A DNA stretch of 64,000 nucleotides from the NCBI RefSeq assembly GCF_017888565.1, contig NZ_JAGHFX010000080.1:1-64000 (forward strand). Reading direction: 5' to 3'. A program made the position numbers and the translations under genes. Under the pieces are notes generated by a model. That model saw only the letters and a list, made by a program, of their open reading frames with translations, was not told the origin of the DNA and made no database searches. The DNA comes from Clostridium sp. GTDB lineage: Bacteria; Bacillota; Clostridia; Clostridiales; Clostridiaceae. Every line of letters begins with the position of its first letter. Positions within the stretch are counted from its first letter, which is position 1. Positions 63,696 to 64,000 of the stretch are shown in pieces.

Positions 63696-64000
63696 CTATA
63701 TTTCTACCTCCCATGTTGTAATCTTATCTGAAGTTAATTTTAAACTGCCATTTAATGATTCTATAATATTTTTTATGTTATATAGACCAAGGCCCCTAAA
63801 ATTTCCTTTTGTACTAAATCCTCTTTTAAATATTTCTTCCTTAGTATTATCAGCAATTTTATCTCCATTATTTTTAACTATTATTTTTATTTTTTCTTCT
63901 TGAAAGATTCCAATATATATATATCCATTTTCTCTTGCCTTAAGCTCTTCAATTGAGTTTTCTAAGAGATTTCCTATAATAGTCAATATCTCTTGTACTC
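63696..64000 (-). CDS. CitA/DcuS-type sensor kinase, C-terminal part (runs off window)
   Basis: The frame is open to the right edge. What is seen is the HATPase domain: N-box 'IIGNLLENSIEEL', 'VKNNGDKIAD', 'KRGFSTKGNFRGLGLYNIK' and the end 'TTWEVEI'. The pattern is that of CitA/DcuS kinases. Two bases separate it from the regulator gene. The sensory part is outside the window. Confidence 0.88.
   Translation of the reverse strand, partial: VQEILTIIGNLLENSIEELKARENGYIYIGIFQEEKIKIIVKNNGDKIADNTKEEIFKRGFSTKGNFRGLGLYNIKNIIESLNGSLKLTSDKITTWEVEI

Overview
The window is AT-rich DNA (roughly 28-30% G+C by eye) with short intergenic spaces, strong GGAGG-type ribosome sites and many TTG/GTG starts. Gene content fits a spore-forming anaerobe of Clostridium sensu stricto: an Rnf complex, exosporium-type collagen-like proteins, ThrE split into two proteins, PTS plus a sigma-54 activator, oligoendopeptidase F. 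Species cannot be fixed from the sequence. Most genes lie on the minus strand. I see no rRNA, tRNA, CRISPR array, insertion sequence or prophage.

Layout. 1-1.2 kb: the 5' part of a collagen-like gene whose Gly-Ala-Thr repeats run off the left edge, and upstream of it a broken remnant of a BclB-type exosporium C-terminal domain. 1.3-6.1 kb: rnfCDGEAB with an unusually short RnfC and a long inverted repeat ahead of rnfC. 6.2-8.7 kb: TPR protein, small membrane protein, SEC-C protein. 9.0-11.6 kb: clpS-clpA. 11.9-13.2 kb: a coiled-coil protein, a lipoprotein and a 52-residue membrane protein not previously listed. 13.3-19.7 kb: a lactose/cellobiose-family PTS (IIB, IIA, IIC), a MupG-like hydrolase and a LevR-type activator. 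Two -24/-12 promoters sit about 103 bp from matching TGTGTAA palindromes. 19.9-21.5 kb: an amino-acid permease behind a lysine riboswitch. 21.5-24.0 kb: copper ATPase with a CsoR-like operator. 24.2-25.1 kb: relics of an ABC-2 exporter. 25.3-28.4 kb: a tandem-domain lipoprotein and a DegS/DegU-like pair. 28.4-33.1 kb: a cation-diffusion transporter with an in-frame TGA, a chemoreceptor, a VanW protein. 33.1-40.7 kb: HI0933 flavoprotein, ABC exporter, ArAE protein, radical SAM/SPASM protein, J-like protein, M20 peptidase. 40.8-46.3 kb: a chemoreceptor broken by two frameshifts, a 34-residue Lys-rich peptide, small membrane and hypothetical proteins, an aldo/keto reductase. 46.4-54.0 kb: YjeM-like and DAACS transporters, a coiled-coil protein, an extracellular ComEC-like hydrolase, ThrE pair. 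54.1-60.2 kb: a UvrD-type helicase carrying an internal exonuclease, a phosphoesterase, PepF. 60.2-64 kb: AraC regulator, an exported flavin reductase with its FMN-binding partner, and a CitB/DcuR-type two-component system that runs off the right edge.

How it fits together. Several genes handle electrons through flavins: Rnf at the membrane, and on the outer face the FMN lipoprotein/FAD lipoprotein pair at 61-63 kb, with the tandem lipoprotein at 25-26 kb as a possible relative. The PTS/MupG block looks like a self-contained, inducible route for a beta-linked disaccharide, plausibly MurNAc-GlcNAc from cell-wall turnover. Accessory decay is visible at five places (exosporium remnant, ABC permease, ABC ATPase, CDF transporter, chemoreceptor), so the strain is losing surface and transport functions in this stretch.
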